Position numbers and translations under genes: made by a program
DNA from: JBGAPI01 sp044221335
GTDB taxonomy: Bacteria > Pseudomonadota > Gammaproteobacteria > Xanthomonadales > Ahniellaceae
Direction: 5' to 3'
Assembly (NCBI GenBank): GCA_044221335.1
Contig: JBGAPI010000022.1
Coordinates: 1 to 64,000 of the forward strand
DNA: 64,000 bases
The notes under the pieces: model-generated
Told to the model about the DNA's origin: nothing
Database searches by the model: none
What the model saw: the letters and a program-made list of their open reading frames with translations, nothing else
Part shown: positions 7,801-15,786 of the stretch, in pieces
How the letters are laid out: each line of letters starts with the position of its first letter
How positions within the stretch are numbered: the stretch's first letter is position 1

Positions 7801-9809
7801 TAGGCGCGCAGGATCGCGACCTGGCGCCAGTCGAGGTGGGCGGCGAGGATCAGGCGGTTGAACGCGTCGTTCTCGACGTCGCCGCGCCACAGGCGCTCGA
7901 ACGAGGCCTGGAAGGCGTCCTTGACCGTGTCGACGTCCAGCTCACGGCCGTTCGCCGGCACGACCTCGAAGTCCTGGATGTGGATGTCGGCACCGTTCAG
8001 GTGCATCTGGTAGGGATGCTCGGAGAGGATCCGGAGCCCCATGTTCTCCATCATCGGCAGCGCGTCGGACAGGGCGATCTGATTGCCGTAGCGGAACAGC
8101 TTGAAGCGCAGGCTGTGCTCGGCCGACTTCTTGCGCGAGCGGTACAGCGACAGCCGGATGTCGTCCGGGCCGCGCAGCGCCGCCGCCGCCTCGACGTCGT
8201 TAGCGGCGATCCACGGCGTCACTTCCTCGATGTAGCCCTGCGGCAGCGCGCGGCCGTAGCGGGTGGCGAGCTTGTTGCCCTTCTCCTCGCCGTGGCGCTG
8301 CACCAGGGTGTCGCGCAGCTCGTCGTGCCAGTTGCGCACGATCTGGCTGATCTTGCCCTCCAGCTCGGCGAGGTCGACCACCGGCCGCTCGCCCGGCTTC
8401 GGCCGCACGATCAGGTGCATACGGGCCAGCGCGGATTCGGACACCTGGATGCTGGAATCCAGCCGCTCGCCATGGAAGGCGCGCTTCATCAGCTGTTCGA
8501 CGCGTTCGCGCACGTCGGCGGTGAAGCGGTCGCGCGGCAGGAACACGAGGCAGGACACGAAGCGGCCGTAGCGGTCGCGACGGGCGAACACGCGGGTGCG
8601 CTGGCGCTGCGACAGCGCGAGGATCTGGAACGCGGTCTCGCGCAGTTCCTCGGTGGTCGCCTGGAACAGCTCGTCGCGCGGCAGGGTCTCCAGGATGTGG
8701 CGCAGCGCGCGGCCCGAGTGGCTGTCGCGCTTGAAGCCGGCGGTCTGCATCACGGCTTCGTACTTCTGCCGCACCAGCGGGATGTCCCAGGGGCGACGGG
8801 CATAGGCGCTGGAGGTGTACAGGCCGAGGAAGCGCTGCTCGCCGATGGCACGGCCGTTCTCGTCGAACTTGAGCACGCCGATGTAGTCCATGTAGCCGCT
8901 GCGGTGCACCGACGAGCGCGCATTGGTCTTGGTCAGGATCAGCGCATCGAACGAGCCCGAGTCCGGCAGGTCGCGCGCAGCGAGCGACTTCAGCGAGCGC
9001 GGCGTCAGGTTGGCGTCGCTGCCGCGCAGGATGCCGAGACCGGAACCCTCGATCGCGACCAGCATGTCCTCGCCGTTGCGCTCGGCGACGCCGTATTCCC
9101 GGAAGCCGAGGAAGGTGAAGTGGTTGTCGGCGACCCACTCGAGGTAGGCCCGCGCCTCCTGCCGACCGGCCGGATCGACCGGCATCTCGCGCGATTCGAG
9201 CTGGCCGGCGATCTCGCGCATCCGGGCCTGCATCGCCGACCAGTCGCGCACGCAGGCGCGGACGTCGGCGAGCGCGGTCTCGACGTTGCGCCGCAGCGCC
9301 AGCAGGTCCTCCGGCTCGGTGCGGCGCTCGACCTCGAAGTGCATCAGCGACTCCGGCTTGCCGCGGCCGGAATCCTCGGACAGCCCGAGCAGGTGGCCGC
9401 CGGGATCGCGCTCGACCAGGTAGACCGGGTGGACCGCCGACTGCACGAGATTGTCGGTGCTGCCGATCGCCATCCCGACGGAATCGACCAGGAAGGGGCT
9501 GTCGTCGGTCAGGATCTGGATGATCGTGTGGGCCGACTCCCAGCCGTGCTCTTCGCGCTGCGGGTTGAACACCCGGACCAGGGCCTGGTCGGCGAGGCGC
9601 ACGTGGGCGAGATCGAGCAGGCCGGCCAGAAGTTCCGTCCAGGCCGTGGTCGAGCGGGCCGCGAGGTCCTCCGCATGCACCCGCCGGAAGAAGGCCTGGG
9701 CGAAGCGCTCGGCCATCGCGAAGCGCGCCGGCGATAGCCGTTCCCTGAGGTGATGGAGGATGGTCTCGATCGTCGCCGGATCGGCGGCGGCACTGGCCTT
9801 GGCGGTCAT
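4842..9809 (-). CDS. gdhB: NAD-specific glutamate dehydrogenase, 180-kDa class
   Basis: A 1655-aa protein of the large NAD-GDH class (PF05088; usual length about 1600). It oxidatively deaminates glutamate to 2-oxoglutarate and ammonia with NAD. A long N-terminal regulatory half (ACT-like segments; early motif TDDSPFLVDSVGM) precedes the catalytic core. The core shows FGAVARGGLRWSDRREDFR and PVGAKGGF (about residues 850-890, with the likely catalytic Lys) and the GVGDMSGDVFGNGML nucleotide-binding region (about 1020). The C-terminal third is helical. The start ATG at 9809 is preceded by GGAG (CCGGAGCAGACCCAGA). Together with leucine dehydrogenase elsewhere in the window, it suggests growth on amino acids. 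It leads the minus-strand run gdhB-nadK-protease-nucleotidase. Confidence 0.97.
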   Translation of the reverse strand: MTAKASAAADPATIETILHHLRERLSPARFAMAERFAQAFFRRVHAEDLAARSTTAWTELLAGLLDLAHVRLADQALVRVFNPQREEHGWESAHTIIQILTDDSPFLVDSVGMAIGSTDNLVQSAVHPVYLVERDPGGHLLGLSEDSGRGKPESLMHFEVERRTEPEDLLALRRNVETALADVRACVRDWSAMQARMREIAGQLESREMPVDPAGRQEARAYLEWVADNHFTFLGFREYGVAERNGEDMLVAIEGSGLGILRGSDANLTPRSLKSLAARDLPDSGSFDALILTKTNARSSVHRSGYMDYIGVLKFDENGRAIGEQRFLGLYTSSAYARRPWDIPLVRQKYEAVMQTAGFKRDSHSGRALRHILETLPRDELFQATTEELRETAFQILALSQRQRTRVFARRDRYGRFVSCLVFLPRDRFTADVRERVEQLMKRAFHGERLDSSIQVSESALARMHLIVRPKPGERPVVDLAELEGKISQIVRNWHDELRDTLVQRHGEEKGNKLATRYGRALPQGYIEEVTPWIAANDVEAAAALRGPDDIRLSLYRSRKKSAEHSLRFKLFRYGNQIALSDALPMMENMGLRILSEHPYQMHLNGADIHIQDFEVVPANGRELDVDTVKDAFQASFERLWRGDVENDAFNRLILAAHLDWRQVAILRAYCKYLLQTGLPFSQEYMQETVNRYPLMARLLVELFEAKFDPARDNAGRTQVEAGKRRLLRDVEGLLPEDFAKAHPNAVTELVDGRGGDRSAQMQAVSKLLKQVMERVASLDEDRILRSFGAMVGATLRTNVYQTRDGKPREQMSFKLDPAKVPDLPKPRPYREIFVYSPRVEGVHLRFGAVARGGLRWSDRREDFRTEVLGLVKAQMVKNTVIVPVGAKGGFFVKRPPVGGDRDQQLAEGVACYRMFINGLLDITDNLVGGQVVHPKDVVRHDADDPYLVVAADKGTATFSDIANAVSAEHGFWLGDAFASGGSQGYDHKKMGITAKGGWESVKRHFRSLGRDSQSEDFSCVGVGDMSGDVFGNGMLLSKHIRLFAAFDHRHIFLDPNPDAARSFVERERMFNLPRSSWDDYDKSLISAGGGVFPRSLKTIPVSAEIKAVLGIESEADSLTPNELMTAILKAPVDLLWNGGIGTYVKASAETHADVGDRANNAIRINGRDLRCKVIGEGGNLGATQKGRIEAAQNGVLLNTDFIDNSAGVDTSDHEVNIKILLNDAVQRGQLTIDERNVLLASMTDEVEQLVLRDNYMQNQAISVMERMSVHRLGAKQHFIRTLESQGLLDRQIEFLPSDAELAERKARGQGLTRPELSILLSYSKIVLFNQLVETDVPEDPYLSKELVRYFPRPLQEKFRDNMEQHRLRREIIATAITNSMVNRMGSTFVLRMAEDTGRSAGEIAKAYAVAREILDARALWSGIEGLDGKVHGNAQIDALLRIWSLMRHLTRWLLNFAGNRIDIAAAVERFGGGMAALRGQLDEVAADEDRAAMKAERERWIKAGFPDELAEGLASLTALASALDIIEVAQAKKLPVAQVAQVYFGLGEALHLKWLMARIEELPVDGRWHAHARGSLRDELYAQQQALAGQVLASANGHAGRELVGGWLGRDDTQLKYTLSMLADMRNQVAMDYPTVSVAVRRLAQLAQAGTRAG

Positions 9810-10016
9810 TCTGGGTCTGCTCCGGAAAGAAATTTCGTGACTGCAAATTATTGTAAGCGTTGTCGGCCCCGCATCGGCGAGGTGCGAGCAAATTCGCGGC
9901 TTCCCGGCGCGGTGGCCGGGCCTATCCGACGAAGGGCGGAATGTTTGTGCCGACGGTCACACGTTGGCAAGCGCTTTACCGCTAGATTACGCCGCATCCG
10001 ACATCGTGCATTCATC

Positions 10017-12446
10017 ATGACGCAAGGCCCCAACAACGTCATCGGGTTTCGCAGCTCCACTTCCGGCTCCCTATCGGCGCTGCAGCAGCGTTGCATCGAT
10101 GCCTTGCGCGAGACCTGCCAGCGCAATTTCGATCCCCTGCTCAACGAGCTGTTCGACAAGATCGACGACGCTTTCTTCGGCTACTCCGAACGGGCCGTCA
10201 ACACCGATTCCCAGCTGCGCTTCTTCGAGGCGATGCGCGAGATCCGGCGGCACCGCCAGCCCTGCGTGCAGACGTTCTACTCCGACCTGATGCAGCGCCT
10301 GACCGACTTCACCGCCGGCACGCTGAAGCCGGCGCTGAAGGAAGTGGCCGGCAGCACCAGCGAGCTGTCGCTGGTCGAGGACGAGCAGCTGGAGCGCCAG
10401 CTCGCCGTCAATTCGATGATCGACCGCTGGAACATGAAGTACCAGCAGGCCCTGTTCGCGCTGGGACAGCGGCTGTCGAAGCTGATGCACCGCGAGTCGA
10501 TCGACGATGCGCTGAACCCGTTCTCGACCGGCCACGTCGTCGGCGCGTTCAAGCTCGGACTGGAGGCGATCGAGCTTCCGATCGAGATCATCCTGATCAT
10601 GCTGAAGCACTTCGAGCGGCACGTGATGAGCCGCCTCGACGGGCTGTACCTCGAACTCAACGAACAGCTGGCGCGCCTCGGCGTGCTGCCGGAACTGCGC
10701 TACGCGATCCCGCGCTACGTCGTGCCGGGTGGTGGCGGTGGTGGCGGTGGCGGCGGTGGTGGCGGCAGCGCGGCGATCGATCCCGCCACGGCGGCCGAAG
10801 CCAAGGCCGCGGGTCTGGCGCCCGGCGAAATTCCCGGCATGGGCCCGGTCGGCCAGATGGTGCCCGGCGTCGCCCAGCGCGGCATGCCGGCGCCGGCGAC
10901 GATGGGCGACGTGGATCCCACGCTGGCGCGGCTGGTGTCCGAATTGAGTGGACTGCTCACCGCCCAGCGCGGTGGCGTAGCCGGTGTCGCCGCCGGACCG
11001 GGCGGCATGGGGGCCACCGGCGGCGGGATGCCGGCGGGCGGCCGGATGGGGCCGCCGGTGGCGGTCAGCGACCTGGTCAACGCCATCGCACTGCTGCAGA
11101 GCGACGCCCACGGCCAGATCGAGAGCGGCGAATACCGCCCTGCCGCGGCCCGCGAACTGAAATCCTCGCTGCTCGACCAGGTCGGCCGTCTCGGCCTCTC
11201 CGCATCGCCGCAGACCGCGCTCGGCAACGAGGAATCGTCGATCGACCTGGTCGGCATGATGTTCGAGTACGCGCTGCAGGACCGCAACATCCCTGCACCG
11301 ATCCAGGCCCTGCTCGGCCGCCTGCAGATCCCCTACCTGAAGGTCGCGCTGCTCGACAAGCAGTTCGTCGCACGCAAGAACCACCCGGCACGCAAGCTGC
11401 TCGACGTCCTCGCCCACGCCTGCGTCGGCTGGACCGAGGAAGGCGATCGCGACCGCAAGCTGTACGACAAGGTCCACGAGATCGTCATCACCGTGATGCG
11501 CGATTTCCACGAGGACGTCACCCTGTTCGAGCGCCTGGTGCTCGACTTCGAGGACTTCAGCGAGCGCAACAAGAAGCGCATCGAGATCGCCGAACGCCGC
11601 GCGACCGAGACCGCGCGCGGCAAGGAGAAGCTCGACACCGCGCAGCGCCGCACCGCCCACGAGATCGTCCGCCGCCTGCGCGAGCGCGCGGTGCCGGCCT
11701 TCCTCGAGGACGTGATCCGTCGCCACTGGTCGGCCTACATGGTGCTGACCCAGCTGCGCCACGGCGAAGACTCGCCGGAGTGGCAGCGGTCCATCGAGGT
11801 GGTCGACCACCTGACCCTGCACGGCGCCGAGGGCGCGGTGCACAACCCCGGCTGGTTGCGCTCGATCGAACCGGAGCTGCGCAAGGGCTTCCAGGCGATC
11901 GGCCTGCAGTCCAACCATGTCGACGAGATCCTGAAGCACATGGGGGAGCGCCTGTCGGCGGCCACCCGCCACGACCCGCAGGCGATCGTGCGGCCGCCGT
12001 CGCCGCCGCCGATGCCGGCACCCACCGGCGGCGCGAACATCATCGACCTCGACCGCTTCGTCGACGAGGAACGCGACGAGTTGCCGTCCGGGCCGTCCGA
12101 TCCGGCGGTCGTCCTGGTCGGCGTGCCGGCCGGCGCGGACGAGGAAGCGATCGAGCGCAGCCTGCGCGAGACCTGGCTGGAGACGGTGCGCTCGCTGAAG
12201 CCCGGCACCTGGCTCGAGTTCATCCGCGACGACGGCGGCCGCGACCGCGCCAAGCTGCTCTGGGTCAGCGCCACCCGCCTGCGCTACCTGTTCGTCAACC
12301 GCGCCGGCGTCAAGGTCGCGGAAAAGGACGCCAAGGACCTCGCCGAGGACTTCGCCGAGGAACGCGCGTCGGTCCTGGAAGAGACGCCACTGGTGGATCG
12401 GGCGCTGCAGGCGATCCTGGACAGGCTGCGCGGGCCCAGCAAGTAG
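10017..12446 (+). CDS. DUF1631 family protein with polyglycine linker
   Basis: An 809-aa cytoplasmic protein that I place in DUF1631, a family of unknown function found mainly in gamma- and betaproteobacteria. The N-terminal helical part begins LSALQQRCIDALRE. A run of 13 glycines followed by an Ala/Gly/Pro/Met-rich linker (about residues 238-345) separates it from the conserved C-terminal half. That half includes MMFEYALQDRNIPAPIQ, LPYLKVALLDKQFV-like sequence, charged helices, and a final beta-rich module (TWLEFIRDDGGRDRAKLLWVS) that could be PilZ-like. No signal peptide or membrane segment is seen. It is transcribed divergently from gdhB. Biochemical role is unknown. Confidence 0.85.
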   Translation: MTQGPNNVIGFRSSTSGSLSALQQRCIDALRETCQRNFDPLLNELFDKIDDAFFGYSERAVNTDSQLRFFEAMREIRRHRQPCVQTFYSDLMQRLTDFTAGTLKPALKEVAGSTSELSLVEDEQLERQLAVNSMIDRWNMKYQQALFALGQRLSKLMHRESIDDALNPFSTGHVVGAFKLGLEAIELPIEIILIMLKHFERHVMSRLDGLYLELNEQLARLGVLPELRYAIPRYVVPGGGGGGGGGGGGGSAAIDPATAAEAKAAGLAPGEIPGMGPVGQMVPGVAQRGMPAPATMGDVDPTLARLVSELSGLLTAQRGGVAGVAAGPGGMGATGGGMPAGGRMGPPVAVSDLVNAIALLQSDAHGQIESGEYRPAAARELKSSLLDQVGRLGLSASPQTALGNEESSIDLVGMMFEYALQDRNIPAPIQALLGRLQIPYLKVALLDKQFVARKNHPARKLLDVLAHACVGWTEEGDRDRKLYDKVHEIVITVMRDFHEDVTLFERLVLDFEDFSERNKKRIEIAERRATETARGKEKLDTAQRRTAHEIVRRLRERAVPAFLEDVIRRHWSAYMVLTQLRHGEDSPEWQRSIEVVDHLTLHGAEGAVHNPGWLRSIEPELRKGFQAIGLQSNHVDEILKHMGERLSAATRHDPQAIVRPPSPPPMPAPTGGANIIDLDRFVDEERDELPSGPSDPAVVLVGVPAGADEEAIERSLRETWLETVRSLKPGTWLEFIRDDGGRDRAKLLWVSATRLRYLFVNRAGVKVAEKDAKDLAEDFAEERASVLEETPLVDRALQAILDRLRGPSK

Positions 12447-12461
12447 CGGCGCTCTGTTGCG

Positions 12462-12526
12462 GGAGGGGCGCAAGCCCCGATGCTCTGGCGCTGAAACCAT
12501 GCCCTGATCGGGGCTTGCGCCTCTCC
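12462..12526. terminator. Inverted repeat between convergent genes (probable bidirectional terminator, dispersed repeat type)
   Basis: Arms at 12462-12481 (GGAGGGGCGCAAGCCCCGAT) and 12507-12526 are near-perfect complements with a 25-nt loop. It sits between the convergent DUF1631 and acyl-CoA dehydrogenase genes. Similar GGGAGGGG..CAGCCCCGAT words recur near 24870 and 25060, so it looks like a dispersed intergenic element doubling as a terminator. Confidence 0.6.
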
Positions 12527-12566
12527 GACATCGCGGCTTGCGCCGCTCCCACGGTTTCCGGGCGGC

Positions 12567-13727
12567 CTAGCGCAGCCCGGTCTCGTTGCGAGCAATCACC
12601 AACCGCTGGATCTCCGAAGTCCCTTCGTAGATCTCGGTGATCTTCGCGTCGCGGAAGTAGCGCTCCAGCGGCATCTCCTTCGAGTAGCCCATGCCGCCAT
12701 GGATCTGCACCGCCTGGTGGGTGATCCACATCGCCGCCTCGGAGGCGGTGAGCTTGGCGATCGCGGCTTCGTTGGAGAAGCGCGCCCCACCCTTCTCGAA
12801 CTCGCCCTTCTGCCAGGCCGCGCGCAGGGTCAGCAGGGTGGCCGCGTCGAGCCGGCACTTCATGTCGGCGATCTTGGCCTGGGTCATCTGGAAGGTTCCG
12901 ATCGGGGCACCGAACGCGCGCCGCTCCTTCGCGTAGGCGATCGTCGCCTCGTAGGCCGCGCGGGCGATGCCGATCGCCTGCGAGGCGATGCCGATGCGAC
13001 CGGCGTCGAGCACGCCCATCGCGATCTTGAAGCCCTCGCCTTCCTTGCCGAGCACTTCGTCGGGACCGCACACGTAGTTGTCGAATTCGATCTCGCAGGT
13101 CGCCGAGGCGCGGATGCCGAGCTTCGGCTCCGTCTTGCCGCAGGAAAAGCCCTTCTTCGCGGTGTCGATCATGAACGCGGTGATGCCGCGGGCGCCCTTC
13201 TCGGCGTCACTCATCGCGAACAGGACGATGTACTTCGCCACCGGCCCGGAAGTGATCCAGCTCTTCTTGCCGCTGATCACGAAGCTGCCGTCGGCCTGCT
13301 TCGTGGCCTTGCAGCGCATCGCCGTGGCGTCGGAGCCGGACTGCGGCTCGGTCAGCGCGAAGGCGCCGATGGCGCGGCCTTCGGCGATGGCGCGCACGTA
13401 GAGCTGCTTCTGCGCCTCGGTACCGAACTTCAGGATGCCGTTGCAGAACAGCGAGTTGTTGACCGACACGATGGTCGAGTGGGCGGCATCCGCCGCGGCG
13501 ATCTCGATCATCGCCAGCACGTAGGCGATCGGATCCATGCCGGCGCCGCCGTATTCGTGCGGCACCTCGATGCCCATCAGGCCGTTCTCGCCGAGGGTGC
13601 GGATGTTGTCCAGCGGGAACTCGCCGCTCTTGTCGAACTCGGCCGCGACCGGCGCGATGCGTTCCGCCGCGATCCGACGCGCGACGTCCTGGATGGCGAG
13701 CTGATCCTCGGTGAAACGAAACTCCAT
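12567..13727 (-). CDS. Short-chain acyl-CoA dehydrogenase
   Basis: A 386-aa FAD-dependent acyl-CoA dehydrogenase that oxidises an acyl-CoA to the trans-2-enoyl-CoA and passes electrons to ETF. Family marks are ALTEPQSGSDA (FAD/substrate region), the WITSG motif, QTKIADM-like AQAKIADMKC, IHGGMGYSKE and the C-terminal catalytic Glu368 in IYEGTSEIQR. That placement is typical of short/medium-chain and isobutyryl/2-methylbutyryl-CoA dehydrogenases rather than isovaleryl-CoA dehydrogenase. It stands alone on the minus strand. With IcmF and leucine dehydrogenase nearby, a branched-chain acyl-CoA substrate is possible but not shown. Confidence 0.95.
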   Translation of the reverse strand: MEFRFTEDQLAIQDVARRIAAERIAPVAAEFDKSGEFPLDNIRTLGENGLMGIEVPHEYGGAGMDPIAYVLAMIEIAAADAAHSTIVSVNNSLFCNGILKFGTEAQKQLYVRAIAEGRAIGAFALTEPQSGSDATAMRCKATKQADGSFVISGKKSWITSGPVAKYIVLFAMSDAEKGARGITAFMIDTAKKGFSCGKTEPKLGIRASATCEIEFDNYVCGPDEVLGKEGEGFKIAMGVLDAGRIGIASQAIGIARAAYEATIAYAKERRAFGAPIGTFQMTQAKIADMKCRLDAATLLTLRAAWQKGEFEKGGARFSNEAAIAKLTASEAAMWITHQAVQIHGGMGYSKEMPLERYFRDAKITEIYEGTSEIQRLVIARNETGLR

Positions 13728-13866
13728 GGCGGTCTCCGGGAATGGGAATTCGGGAAGGGGATCGGAAAGCAGGCTGTCGGCGACTATAGCCGGTCGCGCT
13801 GGAGTGTCGGCACCAGCGGCGGCGCGGTGCGCCGGGCCGCGAGGCCACCCGCGGGCGACCGCGCGG

Positions 13867-14523
13867 CTAGCGCGGCGGGACCGGCGTCGCGTGCACCCGC
13901 TGCGAGCGCGACCGGCGGAACACGTAGACCGCCGCCGGCGGCACGTTGAAGAAAGCGAAACTGGTGCGCTCGGCGATCAGGTGCAGCTCGTGCATCACCT
14001 CGCGGGCTACCGGGTTGGTCGGGCCGTAGGTGAACTGGATGAAGCGACCGTCCGGCCCCAGCACGGAGAACGCCGATTCCAGGATCCCGCGCTGCATCCC
14101 GCGGCTCATCGACAGCAGTCCGAGTCCGCTGACGACGGCATCCGCCGGTCCCTGGTCGAGGAATCCGACCTGATCCGCCGCGTCGCGCAGCTCGCGCGCA
14201 TCGCCGCAGACGACATGGACGTCGGGAAAGCGCTGCTTCAGGTGCTGGTACAGGGCCTCGTTGAGCTCCAGGACCAGGAGTTCGTTCGCCGCGATGCCCC
14301 GATCGAGCAGCGCCCGGGTGAAGACGCCGGTGCCGCCGCCGAGTTCGATGATCCGGCGCGCGCCGTGCGGCAGTTCCTTCAGCATCTTGCCGGCGAGCTC
14401 GCGGCTGGACGGGGATACCGCCGCCATCGAGAGCGGGTTCTTCAGCCACTGCCGGAAGAAGGTCCAGGCGTGGGCGCGGTCACGGTCCTTGGCAGTCGAA
14501 TGAGGGGCGTTCTTCTTCTGCAA
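13867..14523 (-). CDS. Class I SAM-dependent methyltransferase, phospholipid N-methyltransferase-like
   Basis: A 218-aa protein with a Rossmann methyltransferase motif I (IIELGGGTGVFTRAL, about residues 58-72), an acidic motif II (LLVLELNEALY) and a preceding FFRQWLKNPLSMAAVSPSS segment. That N-terminal segment resembles the membrane-surface helix of rhizobial PmtA-type phosphatidylethanolamine N-methyltransferases. This is a family-level resemblance only; an rRNA-adenine-methylase-like role is an alternative. The reading frame opens with TTG at 14523 and has no clear ribosome binding site, so the start is uncertain. It is encoded alone on the minus strand. Confidence 0.75.
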   Translation of the reverse strand: MQKKNAPHSTAKDRDRAHAWTFFRQWLKNPLSMAAVSPSSRELAGKMLKELPHGARRIIELGGGTGVFTRALLDRGIAANELLVLELNEALYQHLKQRFPDVHVVCGDARELRDAADQVGFLDQGPADAVVSGLGLLSMSRGMQRGILESAFSVLGPDGRFIQFTYGPTNPVAREVMHELHLIAERTSFAFFNVPPAAVYVFRRSRSQRVHATPVPPR

Positions 14524-14689
14524 GGGGATCGGTCCGTCGCGGTTGCGCGCCTATCATATGGGGCAACGCCGATTGCGCAAGTCGCCCGACGGGCGGCTTG
14601 GCGGCCGGCTGCAATGGAAAGCCGGTCATGATTCCGATGCGACGCCGGGCGGACAATCCCGTCCTCCAGTGATTCCCAAGGAGGACGCC

Positions 14690-15097
14690 ATGCACACGAT
14701 CACTGCTCGCCTCGCGTGGACGCTGCCGCTGCTGCTGGCGCCGCTCACCGCATCGGCTGCGGCGGAAGGCGATGCGGCCGGGCCACCGTTGCCCGCCCGG
14801 GACTGCCTCGATCCGCGGGTTGCGGTGGACTTCCAGCGGATCGATGCCGACCACCTGGCCGTGAAGACGACCCGTGGCGCGTTCCGGCTCGATCTCGCCG
14901 AATCCTGCCTCGACCTGATCGGTCGCTCCCGGATCCAGTTCAAGAGTGCGCGGGCGGACAACCGGATCTGCGGCCTGCTCGGCGACTACGTGATCCTCCC
15001 CGGCGGCAGCTGCCGGATCGGCGCGATCGCGCCGATGAGCGCCGAGGACTACGGGAACCTGGGCAAGCACAGCAAGCTCGACCCGCCGGAGACCTGA
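14690..15097 (+). CDS. Small secreted protein, DUF6491-like
   Basis: A 135-aa protein with a cleavable signal peptide (about residues 1-24, ending TASAAAEG). Three or four cysteines sit in the mature part (RDCLDPR, AESCLDL, NRICGL, GSCRIG), suggesting disulfides in the periplasm. The pattern CLDPR...LDLAESC...NRICG..GD..LPGG.CRIG resembles the DUF6491 family of Lysobacterales, with no known function. The start at 14690 is set by an AAGGAGG site six bases upstream. A strong hairpin follows the gene. Confidence 0.8.
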   Translation: MHTITARLAWTLPLLLAPLTASAAAEGDAAGPPLPARDCLDPRVAVDFQRIDADHLAVKTTRGAFRLDLAESCLDLIGRSRIQFKSARADNRICGLLGDYVILPGGSCRIGAIAPMSAEDYGNLGKHSKLDPPET

Positions 15098-15108
15098 CCG
15101 AAAACGCC

Positions 15109-15140
15109 GACGCCCGGGATCGTTTCCGATCCCGGGCGTC
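15109..15140 (+). terminator. Hairpin terminator
   Basis: A perfect 14-bp stem (GACGCCCGGGATCG / CGATCCCGGGCGTC) with loop TTTC lies 12 nt after the stop of the small secreted protein gene. The 3' tail is T-poor (TCGTTCG), so it is a strong stem with a weak U-tract. It may also serve the convergent gene at 15237. Confidence 0.7.
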
Positions 15141-15236
15141 TCGTTCGATCCCCGGTGATACCGCGGATCTTCCCTCCCTCTCCGTCCCGGCCGTCATCAT
15201 CGGTTGGGCGACGGGACGACCGGGGCGAACCGCTGG

Positions 15237-15608
15237 TCAGTTGCAGACCGTGTAGCGGCCGTGGCGATCGCTGTAGGTCACGCAGTGGCGACGCGGGTAG
15301 TAGCCGCCGTAGTAGCCGTACACCGAACTGTAGCCGTAGCCGTCGTAGTAGCCGCCCGGGGTCAGGTAGCCGCCGGTCCAGCCGTAGCCGTAGTTCGGAT
15401 ACACGTTGTAGTAGCCGCGGGAGTGGCGGTGGTGGTCCCAGTCACGGTGGTCGCGGCGCCAGTCGCCACGGTCGTGGTCGCGATAGCCGTAGTGGCCACG
15501 TCCATGATCATCCCAGTCGCGCGCCTGGGCGTTCGACCCGATCAGCGCCAGGCCGAACAGAGCGGCCATCGCCGCGGGACGAACGAACGTGGACAGCTGG
15601 GTAAACAT
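15237..15608 (-). CDS. Tyr/Gly/His-rich secreted protein of unknown function
   Basis: A 123-aa protein with a signal peptide (about residues 1-29, LFGLALIGSNAQARD). The mature region is dominated by Tyr, Gly, Asp, His and Arg: first a DHGRGHYGYRDHDRGDWRRDHRDW-type basic/acidic stretch, then repeated YGGYY/GYGY elements, and two cysteines near the C terminus. The ATG at 15608 has AGGAGG six bases upstream and is preferred over a longer frame. The composition resembles envelope or matrix proteins, or metal-binding low-complexity proteins. No family function is assigned. Confidence 0.8.
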   Translation of the reverse strand: MFTQLSTFVRPAAMAALFGLALIGSNAQARDWDDHGRGHYGYRDHDRGDWRRDHRDWDHHRHSRGYYNVYPNYGYGWTGGYLTPGGYYDGYGYSSVYGYYGGYYPRRHCVTYSDRHGRYTVCN

Positions 15609-15786
15609 GGTGGACCTCCTGTGGATGTGGGAATCATCCTGAGGCCGCGGCGCTGAATCCGTGCTTAAACGAATCGTCATCGAATGGTGAAGACGGAGCG
15701 GCTTCAGCTGCCGTTGGGAAAGACGAATCGCCAAGTCCCGCCGATCGCGGAAAACCCTTGCTCTGCGCTGTCGGCGCAGCCGGCCG

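Noticed and set aside
4608..9737. A 1709-codon open frame antisense to gdhB
   Set aside because: Composition is Arg/Ala/Val/Gln-rich with no recognisable domain. It is the expected third-position-GC shadow of a long high-GC gene on the other strand.
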